DNA from: Paenibacillus pabuli
Lineage (GTDB): Bacteria; Bacillota; Bacilli; Paenibacillales; Paenibacillaceae
DNA: 64,000 bases
NCBI RefSeq assembly: GCF_023101145.1
Contig: NZ_CP073714.1
Coordinates: 1,674,001-1,738,000 of the forward strand
Direction: 5' to 3'
Shown here: piece by piece, positions 8,940-17,494 of the stretch
How positions within the stretch are numbered: position 1 is the first letter of the stretch
Layout of the letters: each line of letters begins with the position of its first letter
Made by a program: the position numbers and the translations under genes
Notes under the pieces: model-generated
The model's input: only the letters and a program-made list of their open reading frames with translations
Told to the model about the DNA's origin: nothing
The model's database searches: none

Positions 8940-9296
8940 TTAGAGTGATTCCAACTCTTCTTCATACCATTGCTCTAATTGTGCCTGAAGCGCCCGGATC
9001 TCCGTGAGCAGGGAAATCAAAGGATATTCACTCTCTTGTAGTGCTGAGAAGCTCTGTTCAAGCGAATTGATATAATCAAGGCCTCCGATGATGGAAAGTT
9101 GCTCGTCCAGGAGATCAAGATTGTCACATTCAGCGATTGCCCAAGGCAGAACAGGTACATCTGCTGCGGTAAGTTTGTCAATCTCTTTGTGCAGGCGCAG
9201 GTTGAGCGCACTGAGTTGATAAGCGTAATCGGCAGGCATTTCCACAAACTGCAATTGCTGTTCCTGCTGCAGGATGACGTAGCGCATTGTAGGCAT
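8940..9296 (-). CDS. Conserved hypothetical protein, helical, about 118 residues
   Basis: I recognise it only as a small protein common in Paenibacillus, sometimes labelled hydrolase/acyltransferase without evidence. It opens MPTMRYVILQQEQQLQFVEM, has a leucine-rich amphipathic centre (LSALNLRLHKEIDKL) and an acidic, Gln/Glu-rich C-terminal helix. No catalytic motif or membrane segment is visible. I prefer the ATG at 9296 because AGGGGAG lies upstream within reach; an ATG at 9323 would add nine residues but has no ribosome binding site. It is divergent from the sprT homologue. Confidence 0.65.
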   Translation of the reverse strand: MPTMRYVILQQEQQLQFVEMPADYAYQLSALNLRLHKEIDKLTAADVPVLPWAIAECDNLDLLDEQLSIIGGLDYINSLEQSFSALQESEYPLISLLTEIRALQAQLEQWYEEELESL

Positions 9297-9416
9297 AACG
9301 AGTAATAATCTCCCCTCATACATTCTACTTGACAGTGTAGCCTACGAAACGGTTAAAATTCAAGTATTATGGCGGAAAAATCAATAGCCGAAGCGGTGTG
9401 AAAGGAGGGGGAACCG

Positions 9417-9878
9417 ATGGAGAATAAGGAACTGCAGCAATGGATTGAGCAGGTATCACTGGATCATTTCGGGGTGCCGTTCACTCACGAGGCGCTGTTT
9501 AACCGTCGTTTGACCACTACGGGTGGGCGTTATATGCTTAAAAGTCACCGAATAGAGATTAATCCTCATCAGCTCGAAGCCTATGGGCGGGAAGAGGTTG
9601 AGAAAATCATCAAGCATGAGCTGTGTCACTACCATCTGCACATCCGTGGACGCGGCTATCAACACCGTGACCCTGAATTCAAGGCCTTGCTGCAGAAGGT
9701 GGGCGGTTCAAGATTCTGCCAGTCTCTTCCGGATGGAAAGGGCAGAAAGCCTTTACCGTATCGCTATAAGCTGGTGTGCAAGAGCTGTGGTACGGAATAT
9801 TTGCGTAAACGCAAAGTTGATCCGAAGCGGTATCGCTGTGGTCGTTGTGCGGGCAAGTTAGGGATTCAGACCATCTGA
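9417..9878 (+). CDS. sprT: SprT-family zinc metalloprotein (YdcK-like)
   Basis: The 153-residue SprT-like domain protein carries the metalloprotease signature HELCHYHLH, with His67, Glu68 and His71 as the HExxH zinc site. A C-terminal zinc ribbon with Cys121/Cys124 and Cys141/Cys144 follows. Eukaryotic SPRTN relatives cleave DNA-protein crosslinks; the role of the bacterial protein is not settled. ATG 9417 follows AAAGGAGGGGG. Its place after tex-cmpA and before the tRNA cluster reproduces the Bacillus order. Confidence 0.9.
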   Translation: MENKELQQWIEQVSLDHFGVPFTHEALFNRRLTTTGGRYMLKSHRIEINPHQLEAYGREEVEKIIKHELCHYHLHIRGRGYQHRDPEFKALLQKVGGSRFCQSLPDGKGRKPLPYRYKLVCKSCGTEYLRKRKVDPKRYRCGRCAGKLGIQTI

Positions 9879-9990
9879 GGTGAACGTTTGCGGGCAACAA
9901 CCTCGTTACCACCGGGCTATATTCATAATACTCCCGAGTGACCTTCTATGTGAGTTTCTAAAGCTTATTAAGAAAGTCACATAAGGAATG

Positions 9991-10019
9991 TTGACTTGGA
10001 ATATTAATCATGATAAATT
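9991..10019 (+). promoter_or_regulatory. Sigma-A promoter of the tRNA-Asn/tRNA-Ser genes
   Basis: TTGACT at 9991-9996 and TAAATT at 10014-10019 are separated by 17 bases and lie 21 bases before the tRNA. Confidence 0.7.
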
Positions 10020-10040
10020 TAGGTTATTCAAGATCAATAT

Positions 10041-10116
10041 TCCCTGATAGCTCAGTTGGTAGAGCACTCGACTGTTAATCGAGTTGTCACAGGTTCGAGC
10101 CCTGTTCGGGGAGCCA
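10041..10116 (+). tRNA. tRNA-Asn (GTT)
   Basis: Complete cloverleaf: acceptor arms 10041-10047 and 10106-10112, D arm GCTC/GAGC, anticodon stem CTCGA/TCGAG with loop CTGTTAA, T arm with GGTTCGAGCC. The CCA end is encoded (10114-10116). Confidence 0.97.
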
Positions 10117-10121
10117 TTCTT

Positions 10122-10210
10122 GGAGAGATACCCAAGTGGCTATAAGGGGACCCTCTGCTAAGGGGTTAGACTGCGTAAGCGGTGCGAGGGTTCGAATCCC
10201 TCTCTCTCCG
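10122..10210 (+). tRNA. tRNA-Ser (GCT)
   Basis: Class II tRNA with a long variable arm. Acceptor GGAGAGA pairs with TCTCTCC, the anticodon loop is CTGCTAA, and discriminator G is at 10210. CCA is not encoded. It lies 5 bases after tRNA-Asn and is cotranscribed. Confidence 0.96.
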
Positions 10211-10229
10211 TTCTGAATAAAACAAACAT

Positions 10230-10278
10230 AATCCCCCTCCTTGGTAATCGTTAAAGGATACTGAGGAGGGGGATTTTT
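10230..10278. terminator. Bidirectional terminator after the tRNA pair
   Basis: A perfect 12-base-pair stem joins 10230-10241 and 10264-10275 and is followed by TTTTT on the plus strand. It can also end the minus-strand ArsR gene. Confidence 0.85.
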
Positions 10279-10328
10279 GATGTATTATCATTTTGCCAAT
10301 GTACAAGAATGAATGCCCATTTGCCGGC

Positions 10329-11027
10329 TTATAATGAAATACCCAATACCTCGTACAAACCCTTCTTACCAGCTGCTGTGACTTCAACCGAACGGCTGCC
10401 TGCCTTCTGGCGGGTCCAGTCTAATTCAGACAATCGGCGTCCGAGTTCGTCTCCCAGTACTCCGGAGATATGGTGACGACGTTCACTCCAATCCAGACAT
10501 TTGCGAGCCACAGCGCGGCGTGATCCAGCTTTCCCTTTAAGAATAATGCCAAAAGAAGTGAACCATTGAACTCCTTTCTCTGTAATATGGTAGTCCTTGT
10601 CCTGTTCATCCTCCGGTTCTTCGAGATAACCTTCCCGCAATAAAGCTTCGCACAACGCTATCCCCAATTTTCCGGCCAGATGCCCATAACAGGTTCGAGC
10701 AAAGCTCAAATGTTGAAGTTGATTGGATTGTTTGAGGGACCTCACTTGTACTGGCGCAGCGATACTAGCCATTGTTTCAATCAGAAAAGCAACCTCTTTG
10801 TCTGCAAGACGATAGTAACGATGTCGTCCTTGCTGTTCAACGACGAGCAGCCCGCCTTCGACCAGCTTTGCGAGATGACTGCTTGCCGTCTGGGGAGTAA
10901 CACCCGCCATGTATGCAAGTTCGCCGGCAGGAAGGGCGCGACCATCCAACAAAGCTTCTAGAAAAATAGCACGACTGGGATCAGCAACTAATGATGCAAT
11001 CACAGAAATGTTCGGATATGTATTCAT
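10329..11027 (-). CDS. ArsR-family winged-helix regulator
   Basis: 232 residues. The N-terminal winged helix (about 1-95) shows the ArsR recognition pattern AGVTPQTASSHLAKLVEGGLL followed by the wing VEQQGRHRYYRLAD. The metal-binding CxC of metal sensors is missing, so the signal is probably not a heavy metal. A C-terminal region of about 130 residues is longer than in simple ArsR proteins and contains a second helical domain (ITEKGVQWFTSFGI). It is transcribed away from the flavin-reductase-like gene at 11122, with 94 bases between them, and probably controls it. Confidence 0.88.
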   Translation of the reverse strand: MNTYPNISVIASLVADPSRAIFLEALLDGRALPAGELAYMAGVTPQTASSHLAKLVEGGLLVVEQQGRHRYYRLADKEVAFLIETMASIAAPVQVRSLKQSNQLQHLSFARTCYGHLAGKLGIALCEALLREGYLEEPEDEQDKDYHITEKGVQWFTSFGIILKGKAGSRRAVARKCLDWSERRHHISGVLGDELGRRLSELDWTRQKAGSRSVEVTAAGKKGLYEVLGISL

Positions 11028-11121
11028 ACTTCGATGATACCTTTACTATTGGTGTATTACAATTCAATCATGCATGAATGAAGGAATGACAACCCAAGAG
11101 ATGGAAGGGATGAATTGAAGA

Positions 11122-11817
11122 ATGGAAGAAGCAATGTATACCAATGATACCCATGATAGATCGCAAGAAGAGTATGAACCGGAGAGGGAGAACCATCGGA
11201 ACTTGAACAGAGAGCTGTTGCAGCACGAGGTGATAACTCCAAGTATTTTGTACTATGGCACACCCGTATTATTACTCAGCACGTTAAACGAAGATGGAAC
11301 GACGAACCTGTCTCCGCTTTCTTCATCCTGGGCATTGGGGGACTGCTTGGTACTTGGAGTCGGTATTCAGGGCAAAGCCTTTGAGAACTTGAGCCGCCAT
11401 CCCGAATGTGTAATTAATCTGCCGGATGCATCCGAGTGGGAGCAGGTTGAGCGGCTGGGGTGTTACACCGGGAAATATCCCGTTCCTGAAGAGAAAAGAA
11501 GGATGGGGTTTGAATTTTGTGAGGATAAATTTGCCGTCTCTGGACTGACACCCCAAGGTTCAATTCAGGTTGAACCGGATAAAATAGCGGAATGTCCACT
11601 CCAGATTGAAGCGGTGGTACAACACATGCGTATTCCCGAACATACGCCATTCATGGCGATTATAGAAGTAAAAGTGTTGAAGGTACATGCACATCCTCGC
11701 CTGATATCAGGTTTAAACAAGATCAACCCAGAGAAGTGGAATCCTTTAATTTATAATTTCCGACATTATTATGGACTTGGAGAGAGGCACGGGGAAAGTT
11801 TTCGGGCAGAGAAGTGA
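11122..11817 (+). CDS. Flavin-reductase-like FMN-binding split-barrel protein
   Basis: 231 residues of the DIM6/NTAB flavoprotein family. Signatures are the strand TPVLLLSTLNEDGTTNLSPLSSSW, the FMN-contacting region VGIQGKAFENLSRHPECVINLP and a C-terminal EVKVLKVHAHPRL strand. Such proteins use FMN for reduction or decarboxylation reactions; the substrate cannot be told here. The start at ATG 11122 is backed by GAAGAATGGAAG; an ATG at 11134 is an alternative. The divergent ArsR gene is the likely regulator. Confidence 0.82.
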   Translation: MEEAMYTNDTHDRSQEEYEPERENHRNLNRELLQHEVITPSILYYGTPVLLLSTLNEDGTTNLSPLSSSWALGDCLVLGVGIQGKAFENLSRHPECVINLPDASEWEQVERLGCYTGKYPVPEEKRRMGFEFCEDKFAVSGLTPQGSIQVEPDKIAECPLQIEAVVQHMRIPEHTPFMAIIEVKVLKVHAHPRLISGLNKINPEKWNPLIYNFRHYYGLGERHGESFRAEK

Positions 11818-11861
11818 AGGATATGAATTCCAAGAAATAGCATAGACAGCCAATAAGTAAT

Positions 11862-11906
11862 CCAAAATATATGAAGTGGGTCCGGCTGGGGCGCCGCTTC
11901 TTTTGG
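11862..11906 (+). terminator. Terminator after the flavin-reductase-like gene
   Basis: CCAAAA (11862-11867) and GAAGTGG (11873-11879) pair with CCGCTTC (11894-11900) and TTTTGG (11901-11906). The stem is interrupted by a 5-base bulge. Confidence 0.5.
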
Positions 11907-12032
11907 ATTCTATTAAGAATTCATTGGGATCGTATTCAGGTAATCAATACATTTGGCCATTTTATTAATCAGTGATTGGGTAAATAGTAAAGAAAGATAC
12001 ATGTAAGCATATACATAAGAGAGGTGATGTGC

Positions 12033-12704
12033 ATGGAAATGGAATACTTAATGCGAGTACTCATAGCTGGCATCTGCGGCGTGTTGATCGGATATGAGCG
12101 TAAAAACCGAATGAAGGAAGCAGGGATACGTACTCATTTTGTTGTCGCTGTGGGTGCTGCATTGATGATGATTGTATCCAAGTATGGCTTTCAGGATCAG
12201 GCAGGCTGGGTTAATCTGTCGCTTGATCCCTCCAGGATTGCGGCACAGGTGGTCAGTGGGGTCGGCTTCATTGGAGCCGGAATGATCTTCACACAACGCC
12301 ACACGGTCCGGGGATTGACGACAGCGGCGGGAATCTGGGCGACTGCAGGAATGGGACTGGCTGTCGGCTCGGGGTTGTATTGGACAGGAGCGGGGGTGAC
12401 GCTGCTTATTGTTCTGGCCCAGATGCTGCTGCATCGGCCGACACGCTGGTTGGTGTCCGCAAGAACAGAAACGTTGACGATTCGACTGCTCAAGGAAGGG
12501 GACACCCTCAAAACCGTTTTGGCTTTGTTAGGACAGGAAAAAATCTCGGTGGTCGGATTCAAAACAGAACAGCAAATAAGCACAGACTCCGGGGAGGAGA
12601 CTGTACTTGAATTCACGCTGCAACTGCCTGGATCATATCGGGCTGAGCAATTAGTTGTTTTATTGCAGGATGTGCCTCATGTTCGATCTGTTGATATGAG
12701 GTGA
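12033..12704 (+). CDS. MgtC/SapB-family membrane protein
   Basis: About 223 residues. The N-terminal part has four to five membrane segments with family signatures: LIGYERKNRMKEAGIRTHF, VVSGVGFIGAGMIF and TTAAGIWATAGMGLAVG. A soluble ACT-like C-terminal domain follows from about residue 150. MgtC proteins are linked to magnesium limitation and acid tolerance in pathogens; in soil Firmicutes the role is unclear. I use ATG 12033, six bases after GAGGTG, rather than the GTG or ATG that overlap that site. No M-box riboswitch precedes it. Confidence 0.88.
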   Translation: MEMEYLMRVLIAGICGVLIGYERKNRMKEAGIRTHFVVAVGAALMMIVSKYGFQDQAGWVNLSLDPSRIAAQVVSGVGFIGAGMIFTQRHTVRGLTTAAGIWATAGMGLAVGSGLYWTGAGVTLLIVLAQMLLHRPTRWLVSARTETLTIRLLKEGDTLKTVLALLGQEKISVVGFKTEQQISTDSGEETVLEFTLQLPGSYRAEQLVVLLQDVPHVRSVDMR

Positions 12705-12758
12705 GCTTGTCGATTGCCAGGTCGCAATACCGCTATGCCGAATCATCACGACAAACGA

Positions 12759-13655
12759 TTACTGACCGCCTTCAATAACAGTCTCCGGCCGGGAAACGGG
12801 CTTGCCTTCAAGAACACACTGAATGGCATGTGCGACACCATGCTCCACATTGGTCAAAGAGATAGCATTGGCAAGTGCCTTAATCTCCGGTTCAGCATTG
12901 CCCATGGCAATACCGAGTCCTGCCATTTTCAGCATGGATACATCATTGAAGTTATCACCAATGGCTGCCGTATCTTGCATGGAGATATTCAGATGTTCTG
13001 CCAGTTTGGTTAAGGCGTTACCTTTGGATACATCCGGATGCTGCATTTCGAAGTTGTGTTCAGAGGACACCACCATGGCTACATCCGAGCGAGAGGCAAA
13101 GTATTCACGTCCCTGCTGTAATTGAGCCGGATCCAATGAAAAGGCCATAATATTGTAAATGTAAGCTTCGGAAGGGATTTCCTGATGGGTGTGTACGCTG
13201 TGATAGTCTTTCTTGTCATAGTGCTTCTTAACCGCGCGAATGAGGCGTTCGATATCCTCCCCAGGACTTGAACCGAGAATGCGATCCATCTCAGCGAGCA
13301 TCGCCTCATGGCTGCTGATAGGGGCGTATATACCTTGCTGCGTGGAGGCCTCGTAGTAGATATGATGATCTTCCAGCCACTGCATGACGGATGCAGCCGT
13401 TTCACGCTCAAGGGGAAGATGGAATAGGCGTTCACCGTTGGCATCATGGATGGTAGCTCCGTTGGAGCCAATAACTGGCGTGTTAATTCCACCTTCGCTG
13501 CTTATCGTTAATACGTCAGAATAGACCCGTCCTGTAGCAATCGTAACCTTCAATCCTTCTTGTTGTGCCTTGTGGATTGCAGCTGCATTCTCCGGGCTGA
13601 TCTGGCTGTCTCTGTTCAATAGGGTTCCATCTAAGTCGGTAGCAAATAATTTCAT
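12759..13655 (-). CDS. Cof-type HAD-IIB family phosphatase
   Basis: 298 residues. HAD motif I is at the N-terminus (FATDLDGTLLNRD, nucleophile Asp7), motif II in VTIATGR, the lysine in SKGNAL, and motif IV in AIGDNFNDVSML. The C2B cap domain lies between, as in Cof/YidA-like sugar or cofactor phosphatases. The gene follows the DeoR regulator by three bases on the same strand, so the two form an operon and the substrate is probably a sugar phosphate. It converges on mgtC, leaving 54 bases between them. Confidence 0.92.
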   Translation of the reverse strand: MKLFATDLDGTLLNRDSQISPENAAAIHKAQQEGLKVTIATGRVYSDVLTISSEGGINTPVIGSNGATIHDANGERLFHLPLERETAASVMQWLEDHHIYYEASTQQGIYAPISSHEAMLAEMDRILGSSPGEDIERLIRAVKKHYDKKDYHSVHTHQEIPSEAYIYNIMAFSLDPAQLQQGREYFASRSDVAMVVSSEHNFEMQHPDVSKGNALTKLAEHLNISMQDTAAIGDNFNDVSMLKMAGLGIAMGNAEPEIKALANAISLTNVEHGVAHAIQCVLEGKPVSRPETVIEGGQ

Positions 13656-13658
13656 ATG

Positions 13659-14435
13659 TTACAACTCCTTTTCAATTGTAGGTTCAGGAATGAGAATCTC
13701 AACTTGCTGTTCAGCCAGAAAGTTTCGCCAATCTTGGGAAGGCCACTGGTCTGTAATTAACATATCAACGAGTGACCAGTCCGCAAAACGATAACCATAA
13801 CGCTTATCAAACTTGGAATGGTCAGCGAGTACAATAACCTGCTTTGCAGCCTGCATCATTTTGTGCTTGATCTTGCCTTCCTCTTCAGAGGCACTAAAGC
13901 CATCCATCGTAATTCCGCCAATACCGATAAAGGCTTTGTCTACATAGTAATGGGAAAGAGTTTCAATTACTGAAGTACCATAGACATAACGCTGCTCTTT
14001 ATCGACTTTACCGCCAAGCAAGCGAATTTCGACAGCGATATGATTGGAGAGAAGTTCAGCTGAATAAATGGAATTGGTGATGACAGTACAGGACTTGCCA
14101 TTTAGATTTTCGGCACAAGTCTGCACCGTAGTGGAAGAATCCAGAATAATGTGTTCGCCTTGGCGCACGATCGCAGCGGCTAGTTTGCCAATAGCTCTTT
14201 TTTCGTCGGAAATGTGAAGTAGACGATCTTTATAGGATCGGCGCTCATCTGGTGGAACGGGGAGAATTGCACCGCCGCGCGTTCGGATAATGGCATCCTG
14301 TTCTTCAAGCTTGATTAGATCCCTTCGTGCTGTGTCCCGGGAAACGTCAAAGAGGGATACAATATCATCGGCCGAGATGCGATTGTGTTTGCGTAAATGT
14401 TCAATAATCAGCTGCATTCGTTCTTCCTGAAACAA
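13659..14435 (-). CDS. DeoR-family transcriptional regulator
   Basis: 258 residues. A DeoR helix-turn-helix occupies residues 1-55 (RMQLIIEHLRKHNRISADD, then DVSRDTARRDLIKLE) and is followed by the sugar-phosphate sensor domain (DSSTTVQTCAENL and DKAFIGIGGITMDG). I place the start at TTG 14435, eight bases after AAGGAGG, giving MFQEERMQLI as in relatives; a longer frame to 14513 has no site. It leads the two-gene operon with the Cof phosphatase and likely senses its substrate or product. Confidence 0.9.
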   Translation of the reverse strand: MFQEERMQLIIEHLRKHNRISADDIVSLFDVSRDTARRDLIKLEEQDAIIRTRGGAILPVPPDERRSYKDRLLHISDEKRAIGKLAAAIVRQGEHIILDSSTTVQTCAENLNGKSCTVITNSIYSAELLSNHIAVEIRLLGGKVDKEQRYVYGTSVIETLSHYYVDKAFIGIGGITMDGFSASEEEGKIKHKMMQAAKQVIVLADHSKFDKRYGYRFADWSLVDMLITDQWPSQDWRNFLAEQQVEILIPEPTIEKEL

Positions 14436-14685
14436 ACATGCCGCCTCCTTATACGTAGCTGACCTGTATTTAACTGATAGGTTAATTATAAGTACTAATA
14501 ATGATATTTGCAATATTATAAGGGAATGTAAGTGTATTTAAGTTTTTTGATCTTAATATTACAAATTGCGATGATTGTGGTAATAAATATGTGAAAGAGA
14601 AAGCAGCAGGAGCGAGTGCCGAGCAGGATTTGAGTACATACAGAAGTGTGATTATGGTGTGGATATAAAAGTTTGAAAAAAAGTG
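14436..14685. other. Intergenic region between deoR and the tRNA cluster
   Basis: AT-rich stretch that must hold the deoR promoter on the minus strand. I could not fix its hexamers with confidence and see no gene here. Confidence 0.4.
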
Positions 14686-14715
14686 TTGCGCATTTAAGTT
14701 GTCCTATGATATACT
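14686..14715 (+). promoter_or_regulatory. Sigma-A promoter of the Glu-Lys-Leu tRNA cluster
   Basis: TTGCGC at 14686-14691 and TATACT at 14710-14715 with an 18-base spacer, 35 bases before tRNA-Glu. Confidence 0.7.
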
Positions 14716-14750
14716 CATTCTTGTCGCCAAGAAAGACAACTTGTTTACAA

Positions 14751-14822
14751 GGCCCGTTGGTCAAGGGGTTAAGACACCTCCCTTTCACGGAGGTAACAGG
14801 GGTTCGAATCCCCTACGGGTCA
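14751..14822 (+). tRNA. tRNA-Glu (TTC)
   Basis: Acceptor GGCCCGT pairs with ACGGGTC, anticodon stem CCTCC/GGAGG, loop CTTTCAC, T loop GGTTCGAATCC. CCA is not encoded. Confidence 0.96.
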
Positions 14823-14931
14823 TTATCTTCACCATCTCAGGGATGAACAGTCCTGATGAGAAATCCTCAAAAAAGTCATAGCTCCTAAACAAAAAGAGTT
14901 ACGCATGGCACATCCGGTGAAGTTACAGCAA

Positions 14932-15007
14932 GAGCCATTAGCTCAGTTGGTAGAGCACCTGACTTTTAATCAGGGTGTCGAAGGTTCGAGCCCTTCATGG
15001 CTCACCA
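14932..15007 (+). tRNA. tRNA-Lys (TTT)
   Basis: Acceptor GAGCCAT pairs with ATGGCTC, anticodon stem CCTGA/TCAGG with loop CTTTTAA, encoded CCA at 15005-15007. A 109-base spacer without features separates it from tRNA-Glu. Confidence 0.97.
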
Positions 15008-15024
15008 TTTTTACAATTGAATAT

Positions 15025-15107
15025 GCGGTCGTGGTGGAATGGCAGACACGCTATCTTGAGGGGGTAGTGGGTGTATACCCGTGGAGGTTCGAGTCCTCTC
15101 GACCGCA
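15025..15107 (+). tRNA. tRNA-Leu (GAG), first copy
   Basis: Class II tRNA: acceptor GCGGTCG/CGACCGC, anticodon stem CTATC/GGTAG with loop TTGAGGG, long variable arm. CCA is not encoded. The gene is identical to the one at 28061-28143. Confidence 0.96.
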
Positions 15108-15129
15108 TCACAGCAACAAACGTTATAAG

Positions 15130-15166
15130 ATAGACTCTCATGATTATTCATGGGAGTCTATTTTTG
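15130..15166 (+). terminator. Terminator of the tRNA cluster
   Basis: Stem of 14 base pairs (15130-15143 with 15148-15161, one wobble) around TTAT, followed by TTTTTG. Confidence 0.85.
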
Positions 15167-15177
15167 TGTTATGAGAA

Positions 15178-15236
15178 ATACCACAACGTATTCCTGGGAT
15201 TAAAAGGCTGAGGATTCAGGAAGGTTGTGGTATAAT
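15178..15236 (+). promoter_or_regulatory. Promoter and long inverted repeat before the XRE gene
   Basis: A perfect 10-base inverted repeat, ATACCACAAC (15178-15187) and GTTGTGGTAT (15224-15233), is extended inward by TTCCTG and CAGGAA. The right arm overlaps the -10 TATAAT (15231-15236), which suits an autorepressor operator. The -35 is weak. Confidence 0.5.
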
Positions 15237-15279
15237 TTAGGTACATGTATTGATTATTACGGTTGGAAGGCGGTTCTGT

Positions 15280-15696
15280 ATGCAGTCGATCTATGAGCGA
15301 ATTGAACACCTGATTGCCGAAAGAGGGATGACCAAGAAGGCTTTCTGCCAACAGCTGAAGATCAGCACGGGCAATCTGGGTGACTGGAAACGCGGTAAAT
15401 CTATTCCGAGTACGAATAAACTAATTGAGATTGCTTCGTTTTTTGATGTGAGCCTTGACTGGCTCATGATTGGGCGTCCATCCAAGGAGGCGATGGTACG
15501 GGAAAAACGGGAGGATTATTTTTTTGACGTGTTGCGGCAATTGAATTGCCAAGAAAGCGAATTATCGACTGTTGAACAGTCTTTTATCAGTGAATATATT
15601 GAATTTACCCGTTATCGCAAATCCAAGGAAAGCAGAGATTCAGGTGACTTTCGTTACAAGGGAGAAGATGAGTCCGAAGGAAACGAGACGTTGTAG
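15280..15696 (+). CDS. XRE-family helix-turn-helix regulator
   Basis: 138 residues. The N-terminal Cro/CI-type domain (about 2-64) is clear: RIEHLIAERGMTKKAFCQQL, STGNLGDWKRGKSIPST and FFDVSLDWLMIGR. The acidic C-terminal half has no fold I recognise. ATG 15280 follows GGAAGG; in-frame upstream codons from 15250 lack a site. It directly follows the tRNA-Leu gene. No integrase or ImmA-type protease is adjacent, so a link to an integrated element is not supported. Confidence 0.85.
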   Translation: MQSIYERIEHLIAERGMTKKAFCQQLKISTGNLGDWKRGKSIPSTNKLIEIASFFDVSLDWLMIGRPSKEAMVREKREDYFFDVLRQLNCQESELSTVEQSFISEYIEFTRYRKSKESRDSGDFRYKGEDESEGNETL

Positions 15697-15742
15697 TACA
15701 CGTTAGTGAAAGCTGCAACTTGACTGGACCATCTGGAAATAT

Positions 15743-15800
15743 AAAAAACCTCTGAACACATCCGAAACCCATCGGAGAGTATGTTCAGAGGTTTTTTCTT
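15743..15800. terminator. Bidirectional terminator between XRE gene and ureD
   Basis: AAAAAACCTCTGAACA (15743-15758) pairs with TGTTCAGAGGTTTTTT (15782-15797); an inner TCCGA/TCGGA stem extends it. T runs lie on both strands. Confidence 0.9.
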
Positions 15801-15860
15801 TTGAACTCGTTGCAACATGGATATGCGAATGCGAAAGTTATTCCGATAGACGTATAACCT

Positions 15861-16766
15861 TCACTTACGGAAGGTGAGGTTTGGTTTGCCCAAAAGATCG
15901 CGGCGAAGGGTGTTCCAAATTTGAAGGCATTGCTCCTGAAGTTCCCAGGCAGCTATTCCAAGCAAACGAACACCAATCCCGCCTGTAGCGAGCAAACTGG
16001 CCCCGGCAAGCATACGACCATCGGGGGGCAAGATGGACCGTATGGACTCCAACTGTGCTGCACCCAATCCAGGAGCGATCATCCATAATGCTGCAGTGTG
16101 AGTATAGTCTAACAACGCTGCGGATGATTTTGGATCGCCCAATTCTGGTTCGAGTCCGAATCGATCCCATACGGCCAACTGCTTCCCTTGCCAGATTTCT
16201 GTCAGACTGCGATATCGCTTGAACTGAAAGGCTTCTCCTCGATGAATACGCCCAGCGGACCAGACATCCGCATACGCAAGTACTGCTTGTTCACCCAGCT
16301 CGAAGGTCGTGGTGAGTGAGGATGAGCTGCCTTTAAACGGAATAACGCATTCAGGAAAGTACTCCAGTACCGCTCCTTGCTCCAGCCTGAAATGATGGTT
16401 CACAGACGATGGAACAGTAGGTGTGGGATGAAGCCTTGTCGCTGATGTGCTGCTTAGCATTAAGTGTGTGTTCTGTCCTAACTGCCATTCGGATCGATAA
16501 TGATCGCCGTTCAGCACGCCTGGAGAGACGTCTGAAGTGTATACACATAATTCATCTCTGCCACCCGGAGGTCGAAAGGATCGACTGAACCGGAGAGGGG
16601 CGCTGTAATACCGATCGGTCATGACGGTGCGCCCGCCTTGGAGGGCGAAAGTAGCCCGAAGCTCGCTGCGGCGTATCACGGCCTCTCCAGTACTTCGGTT
16701 CAGTCCATGTTCAACCCCATGTAAAGAGGAAGATGAATTAGTGGCTGTGAGTCGTTCCGTGCTCAT
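15861..16766 (-). CDS. ureD: Urease accessory protein UreD
   Basis: About 301 residues. UreD (UreH) binds apo-urease and, with UreF and UreG, forms the nickel-insertion complex. Family features are [13 protein letters not shown] and the beta-rich centre ([15 protein letters not shown], then [13 protein letters not shown]). The start at ATG 16766 overlaps the 3' end of ureG by 29 bases, so translation is probably coupled. An upstream extension to 16853 would lie wholly inside ureG and is not family-like. This is the last gene of ureABCFGD; the UreE nickel chaperone is missing from the cluster. Confidence 0.9.
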   Translation of the reverse strand: MSTERLTATNSSSSLHGVEHGLNRSTGEAVIRRSELRATFALQGGRTVMTDRYYSAPLRFSRSFRPPGGRDELCVYTSDVSPGVLNGDHYRSEWQLGQNTHLMLSSTSATRLHPTPTVPSSVNHHFRLEQGAVLEYFPECVIPFKGSSSSLTTTFELGEQAVLAYADVWSAGRIHRGEAFQFKRYRSLTEIWQGKQLAVWDRFGLEPELGDPKSSAALLDYTHTAALWMIAPGLGAAQLESIRSILPPDGRMLAGASLLATGGIGVRLLGIAAWELQEQCLQIWNTLRRDLLGKPNLTFRK

Positions 16767-17460
16767 GGGTGTGTGTATGCAGATGCGCAGCGGAAGCATC
16801 GTCATCCATATATTGATGCTCAAGCCAATGGACGATTTCGGATACCCCTTCACCGCTCATCAGGTTCGACATCACATAAGGTCGTCCTTCGCGTACCCGT
16901 TCGGTATCATCCTTCATGACTTGCAGGCTTGCGCCAACATAAGGGGCGAGGTCGGTCTTGTTAATCAGCAGCAGGTCTGAGCGTGTAATACCCGGACCAC
17001 CTTTACGAGGCAATTTTTCGCCCTGAGCCACATCAATAATGTAAATGAAAACGTCTGCCAGTTCCGGGCTGAATGCGGCAGAGAGATTGTCGCCGCCACT
17101 TTCGATAAAGATCAGCTGCAGGTCCGGAAAGCGTTCGATCAACTCATCAACGGCTTCGAAATTCATGGAAGCATCCTCCCGAATAGCGGTATGCGGACAT
17201 CCCCCTGTTTCTACACCGATAATTCGTTCCGGGGCGAGAGCATTCTGACGCAGCAAAATCTCGGCATCTTCCTTTGTATAAATATCATTGGTAATAACGG
17301 CCAGGCTGTAGCGTGTACGCAGTGCCTTGGACAGCTTCTCCACGAGAGCTGTTTTTCCTGAACCTACCGGCCCGCCGATTCCGATTCGCATCGGGCGACT
17401 CCGATCAAATACCTTACGTTCCCATTCCGCATGATGCGTATGATTAGCTCCTCCACACAT
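16738..17460 (-). CDS. ureG: Urease accessory GTPase UreG
   Basis: 240 residues. SIMIBI-class GTPase whose GTP hydrolysis drives nickel delivery to urease. The P-loop is [17 protein letters not shown] (near residue 27), the metal motif CPH lies in [19 protein letters not shown], and NKTD is the base-recognition motif. The C-terminus ends in a His-rich tail ([15 protein letters not shown]) and the N-terminus carries NHTHH; both could hold nickel and may compensate for the absent UreE. ATG 17460 follows AAGGAGGAA. Confidence 0.96.
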   Translation of the reverse strand: MCGGANHTHHAEWERKVFDRSRPMRIGIGGPVGSGKTALVEKLSKALRTRYSLAVITNDIYTKEDAEILLRQNALAPERIIGVETGGCPHTAIREDASMNFEAVDELIERFPDLQLIFIESGGDNLSAAFSPELADVFIYIIDVAQGEKLPRKGGPGITRSDLLLINKTDLAPYVGASLQVMKDDTERVREGRPYVMSNLMSGEGVSEIVHWLEHQYMDDDASAAHLHTHTHEHGTTHSH

Positions 17461-17494
17461 AACAAATTCCTCCTTGGTTTGTGAATTAATGTAG

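Noticed and set aside
11822..12032. M-box magnesium riboswitch before the MgtC-like gene
   Set aside because: Only a terminator hairpin is visible; the conserved M-box segments are missing.
14699..15174. Short frames running through tRNA-Glu, tRNA-Lys and tRNA-Leu
   Set aside because: They only translate tRNA sequence.
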